In this document: positions 15,952 through 24,433 of the stretch, piece by piece
Position numbering within the stretch: the stretch's first letter is position 1
How the letters are laid out: every line of letters begins with the position of its first letter
Virus record (IMG/VR): IMGVR_UViG_3300030451_002513
Location: 1-24,909 of that record
DNA from: a virus
Length of the DNA stretch: 24,909 bases
Reading direction: 5' to 3' (one strand)
Translations under genes and position numbers: made by a program
The notes under the pieces: model-generated
Told to the model about the DNA's origin: nothing
The model's database searches: none
What the model saw: the letters and a program-made list of their open reading frames with translations, nothing else

Positions 15952-17819
15952 TGTTGAGTTATAGTAGCACTTTTATAAAAATCCTCCATAGAGTTAAAAG
16001 GATTAGTAGATTGTCCCCCGGTGCCTCTTTCTCTAATTTGTTTTTCTAAGGCTTTAAATGTTCTTTCTAATTCATTAAAGTTCTCTAAAGCCTCCTTACC
16101 TTGACCTTCTGCCATTTTCCTGTAAAAATTAGCATTTGGTCCGGCAAAATACTCTTTTAAACTGTTAAATACTAAAGCATCGGCTTCTTGTTGTGATTTT
16201 ATTTTATCGCGTAAAAATTTATTGTTTTCTTTTATATAAAGAGAGTGGGCTTGCCAACTACTATCAGCTTTCGCTTTTTCTTTCATAGCGTTTAATCTTC
16301 GCTCTTCTATTTGTACTGCCTGTAGTTGTTTTAATTGGTCTGCATCAAAAGATGCTAATGTTTTAGTTAAATCAGTTGCTGTTGCAGCTATTTTAGTACC
16401 GAAATCTGCGTTTAGTTTAGCGCCCTCTAGCTGCGCTTGATCTCTAAGACGCATATTACCAGTAAGTTTAGCTTCGTCAGCCTGCGCTTTTGCTATATCT
16501 AGTTTAGCTTTAGTGTCCCTTAAATCATCAATGTCAGAAGTTAACTTTTCAGCGGTTTCAACACCCACACCTAAACCTTTAATAAATGCGGAGAAGAAAG
16601 GTTTATTAGAAGACGCCATCGCTAAACCACCATATACTAATGATTTACCCAACACTTGACCTTCTTTAGATTTAAGTCGTTTATTAAGTGTGGCCATATA
16701 CTCTTGATACGGTTTATTAAACTCTTCCATTTTTTTAATTTCTTCTTCTGTGCGGGTACCAATTTTATCTATAGCGCTTTGAACGTTAGCCTTTCCTTCT
16801 TTAAGAGCTGTTTCTAAGTTTCCAAATTGGTCTATTATACGTTGCCTACTTCCTGCAACTTGGCCCCTAACTATGTCTTCTGTTGTTGGTAATGGAGGCC
16901 CCATTTCTTCCGGCGCGCTTAATTGGTTATCATCTTTCCTGCCTGTATCTCCTCCACCTGTATCTCCTCCACCTGTATCTCCTCCACCTGTATCTTCTCC
17001 ACCTTCTACTTTAGGTTTAGTTAGTAGTTCTGTTTTTGGAGGATCTAAAAGTCGTCTTTCTCCACCAATAATTTCTGAACCTATTGCGTCCCTGACGGCC
17101 TCATCTGACATTACAGGAGGTTCTACAACAGGAGGCTCTTCTCCTCTTTCCATTGCAGCTTCTTGCACATAAGGGCTGTCAGGAGAAATATAAAATGGGT
17201 CAGTAGTATCTTGTTGTGTTTTTGCCAACTTTTCTAAGTTTTGTTTTTCAGATTTTAATTCTGCTATTAATGGTAAGTTCCTACTATTTTTAAGTATTAA
17301 AGAATCTAATTCTTTTATTCTATTTACTATATCTGCATATGCCCCTACAGTGTTAGGGCCAGGACCACTTTGGAAAGCTACTCTACCGCCTTCGAACATT
17401 CTTACTGCGGCTGGGATGCCTCTTGTTTCTCTGCCTTCTGGTTCTTTGTAGCTACTAACTATACCACCTGCCGCCGCGCCTGGAATAGATCCGGGAGCTG
17501 ACATGTCCATAGCTTCACTACGTGGTACATTACCCATTTCAGGAGATGACATCGCAACTAAATTTGGATTAACCATTTGTGGGTTTTGGCTTTGTATTGT
17601 CTCAGCAATAACTTGATCTTTAACAGGAACAGCACCGATGCCTTGTTGTATCATCTCTTGGTTTGCAGCAGCGTTTCGCATATTTTTTCTGCTTGTTAAT
17701 TCTGCCATTGCAACCGCTTGTGAAATATCCACAGACGGCATTCTATTTGAAAGAATATTTACTAATTGTTCGTCCGATGCTCTTTTTGCTAACGATGCTT
17801 GCTCAAATAAACTTGCCAT
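15948..17819 (-). CDS. putative internal virion protein with Gly-Asp-Thr repeats
   Basis: The 623-residue product has a helical N-terminus, a glycine-rich patch with AAGGIV at 116-121 and MFEGGRVAF at 141-149, and a disordered middle. That middle contains a (GGGDT) repeat at 275-293. A long helical C-terminal half (about 330-600) follows, rich in alanine, glutamine and lysine. A short hydrophobic patch at 391-420 is not a clear membrane span. The layout and its place between the 308- and 1810-residue genes suggest a gp15-like ejection protein, which is inference. AGAGGA overlaps the upstream stop and stands a few bases before the ATG, and its end overlaps the giant gene start as ATGA. No enzymatic motif is seen. 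Confidence 0.7.
   Translation of the reverse strand: MASLFEQASLAKRASDEQLVNILSNRMPSVDISQAVAMAELTSRKNMRNAAANQEMIQQGIGAVPVKDQVIAETIQSQNPQMVNPNLVAMSSPEMGNVPRSEAMDMSAPGSIPGAAAGGIVSSYKEPEGRETRGIPAAVRMFEGGRVAFQSGPGPNTVGAYADIVNRIKELDSLILKNSRNLPLIAELKSEKQNLEKLAKTQQDTTDPFYISPDSPYVQEAAMERGEEPPVVEPPVMSDEAVRDAIGSEIIGGERRLLDPPKTELLTKPKVEGGEDTGGGDTGGGDTGGGDTGRKDDNQLSAPEEMGPPLPTTEDIVRGQVAGSRQRIIDQFGNLETALKEGKANVQSAIDKIGTRTEEEIKKMEEFNKPYQEYMATLNKRLKSKEGQVLGKSLVYGGLAMASSNKPFFSAFIKGLGVGVETAEKLTSDIDDLRDTKAKLDIAKAQADEAKLTGNMRLRDQAQLEGAKLNADFGTKIAATATDLTKTLASFDADQLKQLQAVQIEERRLNAMKEKAKADSSWQAHSLYIKENNKFLRDKIKSQQEADALVFNSLKEYFAGPNANFYRKMAEGQGKEALENFNELERTFKALEKQIRERGTGGQSTNPFNSMEDFYKSATITQQ
16942..17001. repeat. 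four tandem 15-bp units
   Basis: Three identical units (CCTGTATCTCCTCCA on the plus strand, 16942-16986) are followed by a fourth with one substitution (16987-17001). The period is a multiple of three, so copy-number change keeps the 623-residue reading frame and alters only the Gly-Gly-Gly-Asp-Thr linker. Confidence 0.95.
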
Positions 17820-17821
17820 GC

Positions 17822-18748
17822 TTATCCTCTATTAAATAAGTTAAATGCTCCTAATCCTGCAATACCCAAACCTAACGCTTGCTGGAATGGACTTGGCGGT
17901 TGTTGATACAACTGTGTAGACATAGGGGAAACAGGCCCTAAACCTCTAATAGCAGACGAATACGCGGCTAGCTGTTGGTATGGATATTCCTGTTGTCTTA
18001 AGAAATCTTGGTAGCGCAGATCTAACAATCTTTGTTGTTCTGCTTGCTCTAATGTACCTGCTCTTTCTAGTGCTGATAACCTTTGTAATTCTGCCGCTTG
18101 TTGCGCTCCACCTATCGCTGCAAGTTGGCCTGCACCTGCTAATTTAGCTTGTCTATCCCTTTCAAATTGTTGTTGGGCTTGTTGAAACGCTGCTTGAGAG
18201 CCTCTAGTTTGTATATCTGATAATCTTTTATTTAAGTCACTTATTTGTTGCGACTCGATTAATCCTTGCCTTGAACCACCAAACGCACCTGCTCTTGCCG
18301 CAGCGCTACGAATACCTTGTAATGCTCGTTGGCCTTCAGCAGTAGCTTCCCTTTTTGCAATATCTGTGACCGCCTGTTGGTAAGGCGACATGTAGGCTTG
18401 CGCCTGTGGTGTACCAAATTCTTGTGTGCCTTGCAGCGCAGCTAATCCAGCAGCGGGATAGAATTGTGATGGCCCCATCGCTTTTGTTTGTTCTAACGCA
18501 CTTGCTTGAGCGTCAGTCATGCCTGCTACTCTTTCTCCACTGTACGGAGTGTATTTTCTAGCGGATAGTCGTTGAGCTTGCTTTGCTATATCTTCAGCAT
18601 AAGGCACAAGAGATTCTGGCATTTGTACTTGATATGCAGTTTGTGTAGTGCTACCACCACCTCCGCCACCACTTCCGCCATAGAAGCAAAAAAAGTTTTC
18701 CTGTAACCACCTTATACTAAAAATTTTAAAAATTAACATACTTTCCAT
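17822..18748 (-). CDS. putative internal virion protein, Ala/Gln-rich
   Basis: A start at the ATG at 18748-18746 is chosen because AAGGA lies seven bases before it. A TTG at 18766 would extend the product into the previous gene. The 308-residue product begins with an unusual hydrophobic/aromatic stretch (MLIFKIFSIRW) and a run of glycines. It continues as an Ala/Gln/Arg-rich helical protein with YTPYSGERVAGMT, MSPYQQAVTDIAKRE and AAARAGAFGGSRQGL, strings I recall from abundant marine phage structural proteins. The C-terminus has a hydrophobic glycine-rich patch (ALGLGIAGLGAF). The position before two larger virion proteins suggests a gp14-like role, but homology to T7 gp14 is not shown. Confidence 0.78.
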   Translation of the reverse strand: MESMLIFKIFSIRWLQENFFCFYGGSGGGGGGSTTQTAYQVQMPESLVPYAEDIAKQAQRLSARKYTPYSGERVAGMTDAQASALEQTKAMGPSQFYPAAGLAALQGTQEFGTPQAQAYMSPYQQAVTDIAKREATAEGQRALQGIRSAAARAGAFGGSRQGLIESQQISDLNKRLSDIQTRGSQAAFQQAQQQFERDRQAKLAGAGQLAAIGGAQQAAELQRLSALERAGTLEQAEQQRLLDLRYQDFLRQQEYPYQQLAAYSSAIRGLGPVSPMSTQLYQQPPSPFQQALGLGIAGLGAFNLFNRG

Positions 18749-18750
18749 AG

Positions 18751-19176
18751 TTATTTCCTTAACCAACGACAGTCTTTTTTATGCATTTCAAACACTATTA
18801 TATCACCATTGTTATCGTGCATATTTTCCCATCGAGTTTTTTCTCTAAAACCTAATTTAAACGCAACATCTACCATTCTTTTATTCACGCTATTAATAAT
18901 ACCAATAAGCAAATCAACATGCAAAACATTAAAAGGAAAGTCAAAAGCAGCATGCAGTAACTGTCTCGGTCTTGTTTGAAGTCCTTTAATACTCCCAAGA
19001 TGCACTTGAACGCTTCTCCCAAGAAAGTTATTGTAGCCAATAACCCACCTAATGTATTTGTCTTTATCCAACCACACCAACGTTTTAAGATCTGGAGTAG
19101 TTTGGACCCCTGCTGTTTCATATAAAATCTTTTCCGCCGCTAAGCGGTCTCTCTCCCTCCTTGGTATTATTACCAT
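18751..19176 (-). CDS. GNAT-like acetyltransferase-fold phage protein
   Basis: The 141-residue product has a weak GNAT pattern: alternating strands around VWLDKDKYIRWVIGYNNF, a central strand VQVHLGS, a helix, and the closing NKRMVDVAFKLGFREKTRWENM, in which the N ... A-x-K-L-GF string resembles the final strand-helix of N-acetyltransferases. The usual acetyl-CoA pyrophosphate loop (R/Q-x-x-G-x-G/A) is not evident, so activity is doubtful. Small GNAT-like proteins do occur among phage structural genes, where their role is unclear. The start codon sits one base after the upstream stop with no good ribosome site, suggesting translational coupling. The gene is followed after two bases by the 308-residue virion gene. 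Confidence 0.6.
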   Translation of the reverse strand: MVIIPRRERDRLAAEKILYETAGVQTTPDLKTLVWLDKDKYIRWVIGYNNFLGRSVQVHLGSIKGLQTRPRQLLHAAFDFPFNVLHVDLLIGIINSVNKRMVDVAFKLGFREKTRWENMHDNNGDIIVFEMHKKDCRWLRK

Positions 19177-19177
19177 A

Positions 19178-21238
19178 CTATGCCGGCAAATAATCCTCTG
19201 CTTCTATTTCTGGTGGTTGAGTTTTTTTGCCGGTTTTAGCCATCCTAACTCTTTCCATCATTTTATAAAGCTCATCTGCTCCAGCATCGCTAGAGCCATT
19301 ACCTAAACTTGATACTACGTCAGCAGGTACAATAAATTCATCCTTAGATAATGCTACTTTTTGTTCGTTTTCAATATCTCCATAAACTTCATCCGACATT
19401 CCGTCACCCCTACCTTCTACTTGACCTTGTGTTTGTGGTAGTGAAGTAATACCACCTTCTTGCATAGTTACAAGCCCACCTTCTTTACCACCACCATATA
19501 AATAATTTGCATGGTATGGGTCTTTTTTTATTTTAGTTTCTCCAGTTACAGGTGATGTTACTCTTATATAGCCCACAGGTAGTTTTGGTCTAGCCGCTGT
19601 TACTGCTTCCTTTCTTTTTTTCGTAGCCGCATCTTCTGCCATACCTCTTTGAACAAGATTAGGGTCACCTGTAATTTGTTCGCCTGTATCCATGCCTGTA
19701 CCTACAGATGTTATACCTTGCCCCTGCATATCTGCTGGTACAAAACTTCTATAATCATATCCACCCATGTTTGGAGCGACACCGTAATTATATTCTACCG
19801 AGTCCATACCACCTGGCATGACACCCATACCGTAGTTAACGCCCCCTACAATACCAGGAGCAAACGCCATTAAATCGCCTTGGAATGCGCGTATACCTTC
19901 GTCAACTTCACTAACTTCACCAACATCCCCACCTTCTTGCATTCGTTTTATATGGCCGCCTTCTTTAGCGTACATTCCGTAATTAGGACCAAAGTAACTA
20001 TACTCTCTACTACCATAACCTGCACCTGGATATGTAACAGGATCACTGTAAGGTCTAGCCATTTCGATTTCTTTTCTTTTTCTTTCTTCCTCTTCAATTA
20101 CTTCTTCTGGGACAGCACTAAATGCTCCGATAGTACCAGCACCTATACCTGAATATACGTCACCCTTATCTATTTCTCCTAGTCCTGGTATGTTAAATTT
20201 ATCTGTTGGAGCTTGCAGAGCGTCTAAGTCAGCTTGTGCTATACCTCTTTGCGCGTCCAATTCAGCCGCTGTCATGCCAGTCCTTAAATCCTCTGCTAAA
20301 GTTGGAAACTGCTCTTTTATTAGAGGGACATTTTCTGTTGAAAAACGTGGTACTGTTTGTTGTGGTACGACCGGACCTGCTTCACTATAGTTAGGAGTAG
20401 TTTTTGTAATAAATTGATCAGGTGCTAAAGCATCCAGATATGCCTGTTGTCTAGCTGTTTCTGCTTGTCTTTTCGCATTCATAACATCTTGCTGTGCTTG
20501 AGAAGGCCCGAATGCTTTTTGTGCCGCGGTTGCCGCACCGTATGTAGCGCCGGCTGCTATACCTGCATCTAACGCGGTATCACTATCTGTCCCCATTAAT
20601 CTTTGACTTGCATATTGGGCTAGACCTGTAGCTAATGATTTACCTACACTAGATGATAACGCTTTCCCAAACATTGTACCACCTAAAGCCTTAGAAGAGC
20701 CTGCAGCACCTGCAGCGGGTCCTGCCATAGCAGTTATAGCAATAGGTATAGCCACCTTCATAAAGTCTTTAAATTTAAACATTTCAGGTAATCCAGTCTC
20801 TGGATTAATAGACACTCCACCTAATGCAGCAATACCCTGAACTTCTTCGGGTGCCATATGCACAAGCATAGAATCGCCATTTCTACCTTTATCTGCGATA
20901 TCTTGAGCGGCTTCTACCATTCCACCTTCTTGCATTGTTTCCATAGGAACTGTTCTCATAATAGGGCCTCTTCTACGTAACTCTGCTATTCTTCTCATGT
21001 TTGTATTAATCATACGCGGATCTCGTGTCATTTCTCTAACAGCCTCTGGTGTATTAAACAGATCTATTTGCCTTTGATTTTCTGCAAGCGCGTCCTGCGC
21101 TCCTTTTACAGCAGCGTCCATTTCTGGATTAGGAGGAAGTTTAACATCTTTTTTACTCAATGCGCCTAGTAGTAGCGGTAAAGCTACTGGAGCCGCTTTC
21201 TTTGCTGATCTTAAAATTTTTTTAATTTTTTTCGACAT
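19178..21238 (-). CDS. EGG-motif structural protein with GMSD-type C-terminal domain
   Basis: This 686-residue protein begins with a basic segment, then carries MQEGG motifs at 102-106, 433-437 and 592-596. The last two are each preceded by KEGG. Around 121-153 is GDSMLVHMAPEEV plus GGVSINPETGLPEMF. The region 160-240 is alanine/glycine-rich and hydrophobic, and 400-510 is tyrosine-, glycine- and methionine-rich. The C-terminal GRGDGMSDEVYGDI, ALSKDEFIVPADVV and LGNGSSDAGADELYKMM (609-660) match a domain I recall as widespread in phage virion-region proteins with no assigned role. A structural or tail-associated role is inferred from context. One base separates it from the preceding stop. Confidence 0.72.
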   Translation of the reverse strand: MSKKIKKILRSAKKAAPVALPLLLGALSKKDVKLPPNPEMDAAVKGAQDALAENQRQIDLFNTPEAVREMTRDPRMINTNMRRIAELRRRGPIMRTVPMETMQEGGMVEAAQDIADKGRNGDSMLVHMAPEEVQGIAALGGVSINPETGLPEMFKFKDFMKVAIPIAITAMAGPAAGAAGSSKALGGTMFGKALSSSVGKSLATGLAQYASQRLMGTDSDTALDAGIAAGATYGAATAAQKAFGPSQAQQDVMNAKRQAETARQQAYLDALAPDQFITKTTPNYSEAGPVVPQQTVPRFSTENVPLIKEQFPTLAEDLRTGMTAAELDAQRGIAQADLDALQAPTDKFNIPGLGEIDKGDVYSGIGAGTIGAFSAVPEEVIEEEERKRKEIEMARPYSDPVTYPGAGYGSREYSYFGPNYGMYAKEGGHIKRMQEGGDVGEVSEVDEGIRAFQGDLMAFAPGIVGGVNYGMGVMPGGMDSVEYNYGVAPNMGGYDYRSFVPADMQGQGITSVGTGMDTGEQITGDPNLVQRGMAEDAATKKRKEAVTAARPKLPVGYIRVTSPVTGETKIKKDPYHANYLYGGGKEGGLVTMQEGGITSLPQTQGQVEGRGDGMSDEVYGDIENEQKVALSKDEFIVPADVVSSLGNGSSDAGADELYKMMERVRMAKTGKKTQPPEIEAEDYLPA

Positions 21239-21239
21239 A

Positions 21240-21557
21240 TTACGCTACCTTTAGTGTGCCACTATCATTGTAGATTGTACCTGCAGCTAATCCTGACGCT
21301 GACGTGGGTAAGTTAGTTAATTTAATCTTTAGCTCCCCCGCTGCATTACCATTAAACTCAATCTCAGTTTCACCAGAGTCGTTTAAATACTGATCTATTA
21401 TAACATCTTGATTCTTATCTAGCACCTGTAATCTTGCAGTTTGAAAGACGAGAGGAACTTCGTTTTGTGAAAAGAATAATCTTAATACACGATTTAATTC
21501 ATCGAAGTATCTCCTCTCATATGAATCTGGTGGTATAGGTAATACAGGTACTGCCAT
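21240..21557 (-). CDS. small conserved structural-region protein
   Basis: The 105-residue product has PIPPDSYERRYFDELNRVLRLFF at its start, split here as a proline-rich lead (7-10) and an aromatic/arginine helix (12-29). It ends with LPTSASGLAAGTIYNDSG followed by LKVA. The ending resembles the short beta motif closing many phage fibre or neck proteins, and the start motif is one I recall from marine phage genomes. It lies directly behind the nozzle gene, overlapping it by one base (TAATG), and before the 686-residue gene. A neck or tail accessory role is likely from place only. Confidence 0.65.
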   Translation of the reverse strand: MAVPVLPIPPDSYERRYFDELNRVLRLFFSQNEVPLVFQTARLQVLDKNQDVIIDQYLNDSGETEIEFNGNAAGELKIKLTNLPTSASGLAAGTIYNDSGTLKVA

Positions 21558-23470
21558 TATCGTCTTCCGTCTGTTCTAATATCAATTCGTGGTGTGCCTA
21601 GTTGCCATTTTGTGCCTACTAGCGTACTACCATCTATTCTAAGTTTTAACTGCCTACCTCTGATTCTTATATCTATTTGATTAGTATACAACTCTTGGGG
21701 AGATAATGCACTAGCTTGCACCGATTTTCCTGTCTCACTAGTATAACTTCCCCCTGTATAATCTCTAGGTGTAAGGGTTAAAGTAACGTCTGGGTTTATA
21801 GATTCAGAACCTGTAAATGTTAGGTCAGGTATCATTCTCCAAACAAAACTAAATTGGTCACCATCCCCAATATCAAAATCAGAAGACTCAATGTAAGAGC
21901 CTATAGCAACAGAACCTGAACCTGATGCATCATCAACTCCTACCTCGTGGTTTAACGCTCGTCTATTATAATCAAAAGCTATTGGATATTGTCTAAGTCC
22001 ACTATCTAACCATGCACTCCTACTTAACGTTCCATAATACCAAATATTTTCTAAATAGTTATAGACTACATAGTTATTAATCTGTGTATCTGTGCCTGTA
22101 GGATAAAACCACCATACTTCGTTATATTCTTCATTTGTTCCTGAGATAACTTGAAACTCTTGTTCTGTATTTATATTGTCATATACATGACTTCTAAGAG
22201 TGCTTGGTAATGCTCTAACCTGACCATCAAAAACATAAAACTTATCTCGACCCATCCAAAACACAATATTATTTGCAACAGATACTGCATTAGGTGACAT
22301 AAGTGAGATGTTACTTGCAAGTAAATTAAAACTAAATATATACGGAAAACCAACATACTGCATTGCATAAACAGCGGTATCTGTAAATATTAATATCTCC
22401 TGTCTTGTTTTTACAGCGCTTACAATTTGACTACCTTGTTCTAATCTAAAATCCCCTGCGCTATTTGTAGCAAGGGGTTGCCAAGTTTGATAATCTTCTG
22501 AAGTAGACCAACGAACAAGTAATGGATCAAAAGCACCAGAACCATTTTGTTTATCTGCACCAAAACATATAACGTGTCTAGCTTGTTGAGAGACCATACT
22601 ATAAGTTACTTGAGTAGGGATATAATTTAAAGCTGGTGCAGACATACCATCTGCTTGAGCAATACTTTTTATAGCACGCATCCTGTAAGATATAGTGCTA
22701 CTACTTGTTGTGCTAGAATTAGTTCCATTTTTATCGAGATAAAATATATCCCCTTGATAGACATTGGTTATAATATCTTCACCATAATTATCATGTACCC
22801 AAAGACGTAGTTGCTGTGCTAAATCTGAAAAACCTGTTTGCCCCCATCCGCCAGAACTCCAAGAACCAGAACTCCAACCTGAAGTATATGAAAAAATCTC
22901 TTGACCTGGGTTAATTTGATACTCTCCAACAATGGTGCTACCTCCACCTGAACCCGATCCAGTGGCTGCTGTAGTTACAGTAATAGTATATGAGTTTGCA
23001 TTAACATAGGTAAGTCTGTGTTCTTTATTTAATTCAGCAGCGGGTACACCATTAACATCACTAGAATTTTTAAACGTTACATACGAGCCATCATCAGCAC
23101 CGTGTCCTGTATCTGTTACAGTTACTGTCGTAGAACCTGATACAGTTGTAAAAGGATTAGCTGCCCCTCCACTAAAAGTAGTAGATGAGCGAATCGGTGT
23201 TTTATCAGAATATGTTTGACCATCTAAAACATAATATTTAATATTTGTGCCTACACCAACAAGATTATCACCATCAAGTGCAATCCAGTTTATAAGCGTT
23301 CTTGGAGTACCAACAACTTGTGTATCAGCTACTCTAGTCCAACCACCTATTTGTTCTGGGAAACCTTTTTTAAAGCGTATCTTATCGCCTTTATTCCACC
23401 CTTGCTCATTACTATAATTAGTAATTTCTTTATTGATACCTGGTTTGAATTGTAATTTTTGTAACGGCAT
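21557..23470 (-). CDS. P22 gp10-like DNA stabilization / tail nozzle protein
   Basis: The 637-residue product opens with FKPGINKEITNYSNEQGW and DKIRFKKGFPEQIGGW (8-44), the signature of phage stabilization proteins, which plug the portal and form the tail nozzle as a beta-propeller. Repeated short beta strands with W, Y and G follow through the chain, for example VRWSTSEDYQTWQP and NEVWWFYPTG. Residues about 105-187 form a Thr/Ser/Gly-rich insertion with HGADDGSYVTF and NANSYTITV, resembling an FCCH-type beta domain seen in other phage structural proteins. Its start overlaps the endolysin stop as TAATG. Position among late genes agrees with a tail role. Confidence is high for tail stabilization, lower for the inserted domain. 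Confidence 0.88.
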   Translation of the reverse strand: MPLQKLQFKPGINKEITNYSNEQGWNKGDKIRFKKGFPEQIGGWTRVADTQVVGTPRTLINWIALDGDNLVGVGTNIKYYVLDGQTYSDKTPIRSSTTFSGGAANPFTTVSGSTTVTVTDTGHGADDGSYVTFKNSSDVNGVPAAELNKEHRLTYVNANSYTITVTTAATGSGSGGGSTIVGEYQINPGQEIFSYTSGWSSGSWSSGGWGQTGFSDLAQQLRLWVHDNYGEDIITNVYQGDIFYLDKNGTNSSTTSSSTISYRMRAIKSIAQADGMSAPALNYIPTQVTYSMVSQQARHVICFGADKQNGSGAFDPLLVRWSTSEDYQTWQPLATNSAGDFRLEQGSQIVSAVKTRQEILIFTDTAVYAMQYVGFPYIFSFNLLASNISLMSPNAVSVANNIVFWMGRDKFYVFDGQVRALPSTLRSHVYDNINTEQEFQVISGTNEEYNEVWWFYPTGTDTQINNYVVYNYLENIWYYGTLSRSAWLDSGLRQYPIAFDYNRRALNHEVGVDDASGSGSVAIGSYIESSDFDIGDGDQFSFVWRMIPDLTFTGSESINPDVTLTLTPRDYTGGSYTSETGKSVQASALSPQELYTNQIDIRIRGRQLKLRIDGSTLVGTKWQLGTPRIDIRTDGRR

Positions 23471-23913
23471 TATGCGAACTTAAATTGTTTGACACCTTGT
23501 CTATTTATAACAAGTGCATTTCCCCTTAATGGCTTGTTACCCTCTGGCACACTTATATGCACCCACGAATCAAACTCCAATATACATTGGTCATAACCGA
23601 ACCCGTTACGTACAATATGTACCATCAATTCTTTTGCTGTCATACCTGGTGACCTAATATCTGCCGCACATCCTCTACGGTGTTGACTGGAGTCTTTTGA
23701 ACCCACTGCATCATTGAGTTGTTTTGAGCGATATCCAGAATTTATCATAATAGGTTTACCAAGATAGTCTCTTATTTTTTGCAGTAGTGTTGCGAGTCTC
23801 GATAAATTTAAATCAATAGTTTCGTCATTGGGAGAGTTATCCCAACCACGCCTTGCTGCCATATCAGAATGGATAAGTTCCTCGTAGGAAAAATTTAATG
23901 TAAGTTTTCTCAT
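23470..23913 (-). CDS. M15 family peptidase, probable endolysin
   Basis: This 147-residue protein has the Peptidase M15A layout: SGYRSKQLN at 59-67, SSQHRRGCAADIR at 75-87 with zinc ligands H78 and D85, and the third ligand H119 in WVHIS. Such enzymes cut peptide cross-links of the cell wall. No signal peptide or wall-binding domain is present, so release to the periplasm would need the adjacent holin. The start overlaps the holin stop as ATGA, and the gene overlaps the nozzle gene, so lysis and tail genes share one transcript. A virion-associated role cannot be excluded because the gene sits among structural genes. Confidence 0.9.
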   Translation of the reverse strand: MRKLTLNFSYEELIHSDMAARRGWDNSPNDETIDLNLSRLATLLQKIRDYLGKPIMINSGYRSKQLNDAVGSKDSSQHRRGCAADIRSPGMTAKELMVHIVRNGFGYDQCILEFDSWVHISVPEGNKPLRGNALVINRQGVKQFKFA

Positions 23914-24431
23914 TTTTTATCCGTCTTTATAAATTCATTTTTTTGTTTTGAACCAGAGCTACTACCAAAGTAATATGCAATTACAGTTGAGGCGGTACCC
24001 CCAAGCCAGCCTAGAGCTACGTTTAATAATCCGATGTCAGCATTAGGTGTAGGTAAAAAAGTAACAGCACCAATATAGCCAAAGAAAGCTAGCATAGTAA
24101 GAATAGCTAAAACTGTTGGGGTGTGGTCACCCAGTGCTATTTGTCTTTTCCTTGCGCTATCTCTATCACTTGCTGATATTTTAGCTAAATCTATATCTAG
24201 CTGTTTCATTTGTACTTTGAAATCTGCATCGGCTTTCTTTAATGCTACGAGTTGTTCTGGTGTTGCTTTTTCTACTGCTTCAAATATCTCACTGTCACTG
24301 GCTTCATCTTTACCGAGCAGAGCTTTTGCAACTACCCTACCTGCCATACCACCAATTGGGCCACCTAGTGCAGTGCCAATATTAGGGGCAACAACAGAAA
24401 GAATTGATTTAGCTTTTTTTAAAAGTTCCAT
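23910..24431 (-). CDS. holin, GTA-type 3TM family
   Basis: The 173-residue product has an N-terminal glycine/alanine-rich amphipathic or membrane-inserting segment at 10-38, a charged helical middle (45-100) with DRDSARKRQ, and two clear membrane segments at about 105-126 and 131-155. The tail is hydrophilic. This matches the three-segment holin family first noted in gene-transfer-agent release. It would permeabilise the inner membrane so that the M15 peptidase, whose start overlaps its stop, reaches the wall. AGGA lies six bases before the ATG and next to the upstream stop. The charged middle domain is longer than in minimal holins but usual in this family. Confidence 0.85.
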   Translation of the reverse strand: MELLKKAKSILSVVAPNIGTALGGPIGGMAGRVVAKALLGKDEASDSEIFEAVEKATPEQLVALKKADADFKVQMKQLDIDLAKISASDRDSARKRQIALGDHTPTVLAILTMLAFFGYIGAVTFLPTPNADIGLLNVALGWLGGTASTVIAYYFGSSSGSKQKNEFIKTDKK

Positions 24432-24433
24432 AT

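Noticed and set aside
16942-17001. Possible CRISPR-like repeat array
   Set aside because: The 15-bp units are directly adjacent with no spacers and encode an in-frame Gly-Gly-Gly-Asp-Thr linker.
16873-17172. Plus-strand proline-rich open frame
   Set aside because: It is the antisense shadow of the repeat-bearing virion gene. It lacks a ribosome site and breaks the co-directional late layout.
18885-19121. Second minus-strand frame with hydrophobic C-terminus (holin-like)
   Set aside because: It lies wholly inside the GNAT-like gene in another frame. The real holin is at 23910-24431, and no good ribosome site supports this one.
19649-20152. Two plus-strand open frames antisense to the 686-residue gene
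   Set aside because: Their Cys/Thr/Phe-rich compositions mirror the Gly/Tyr/Met-rich sense protein. No ribosome sites or family features were seen.
23485-23510. Plus-strand TTGACA with TATAAC as a promoter
   Set aside because: The spacer is about 11 bases, far too short, and it would direct antisense transcription inside the endolysin gene.
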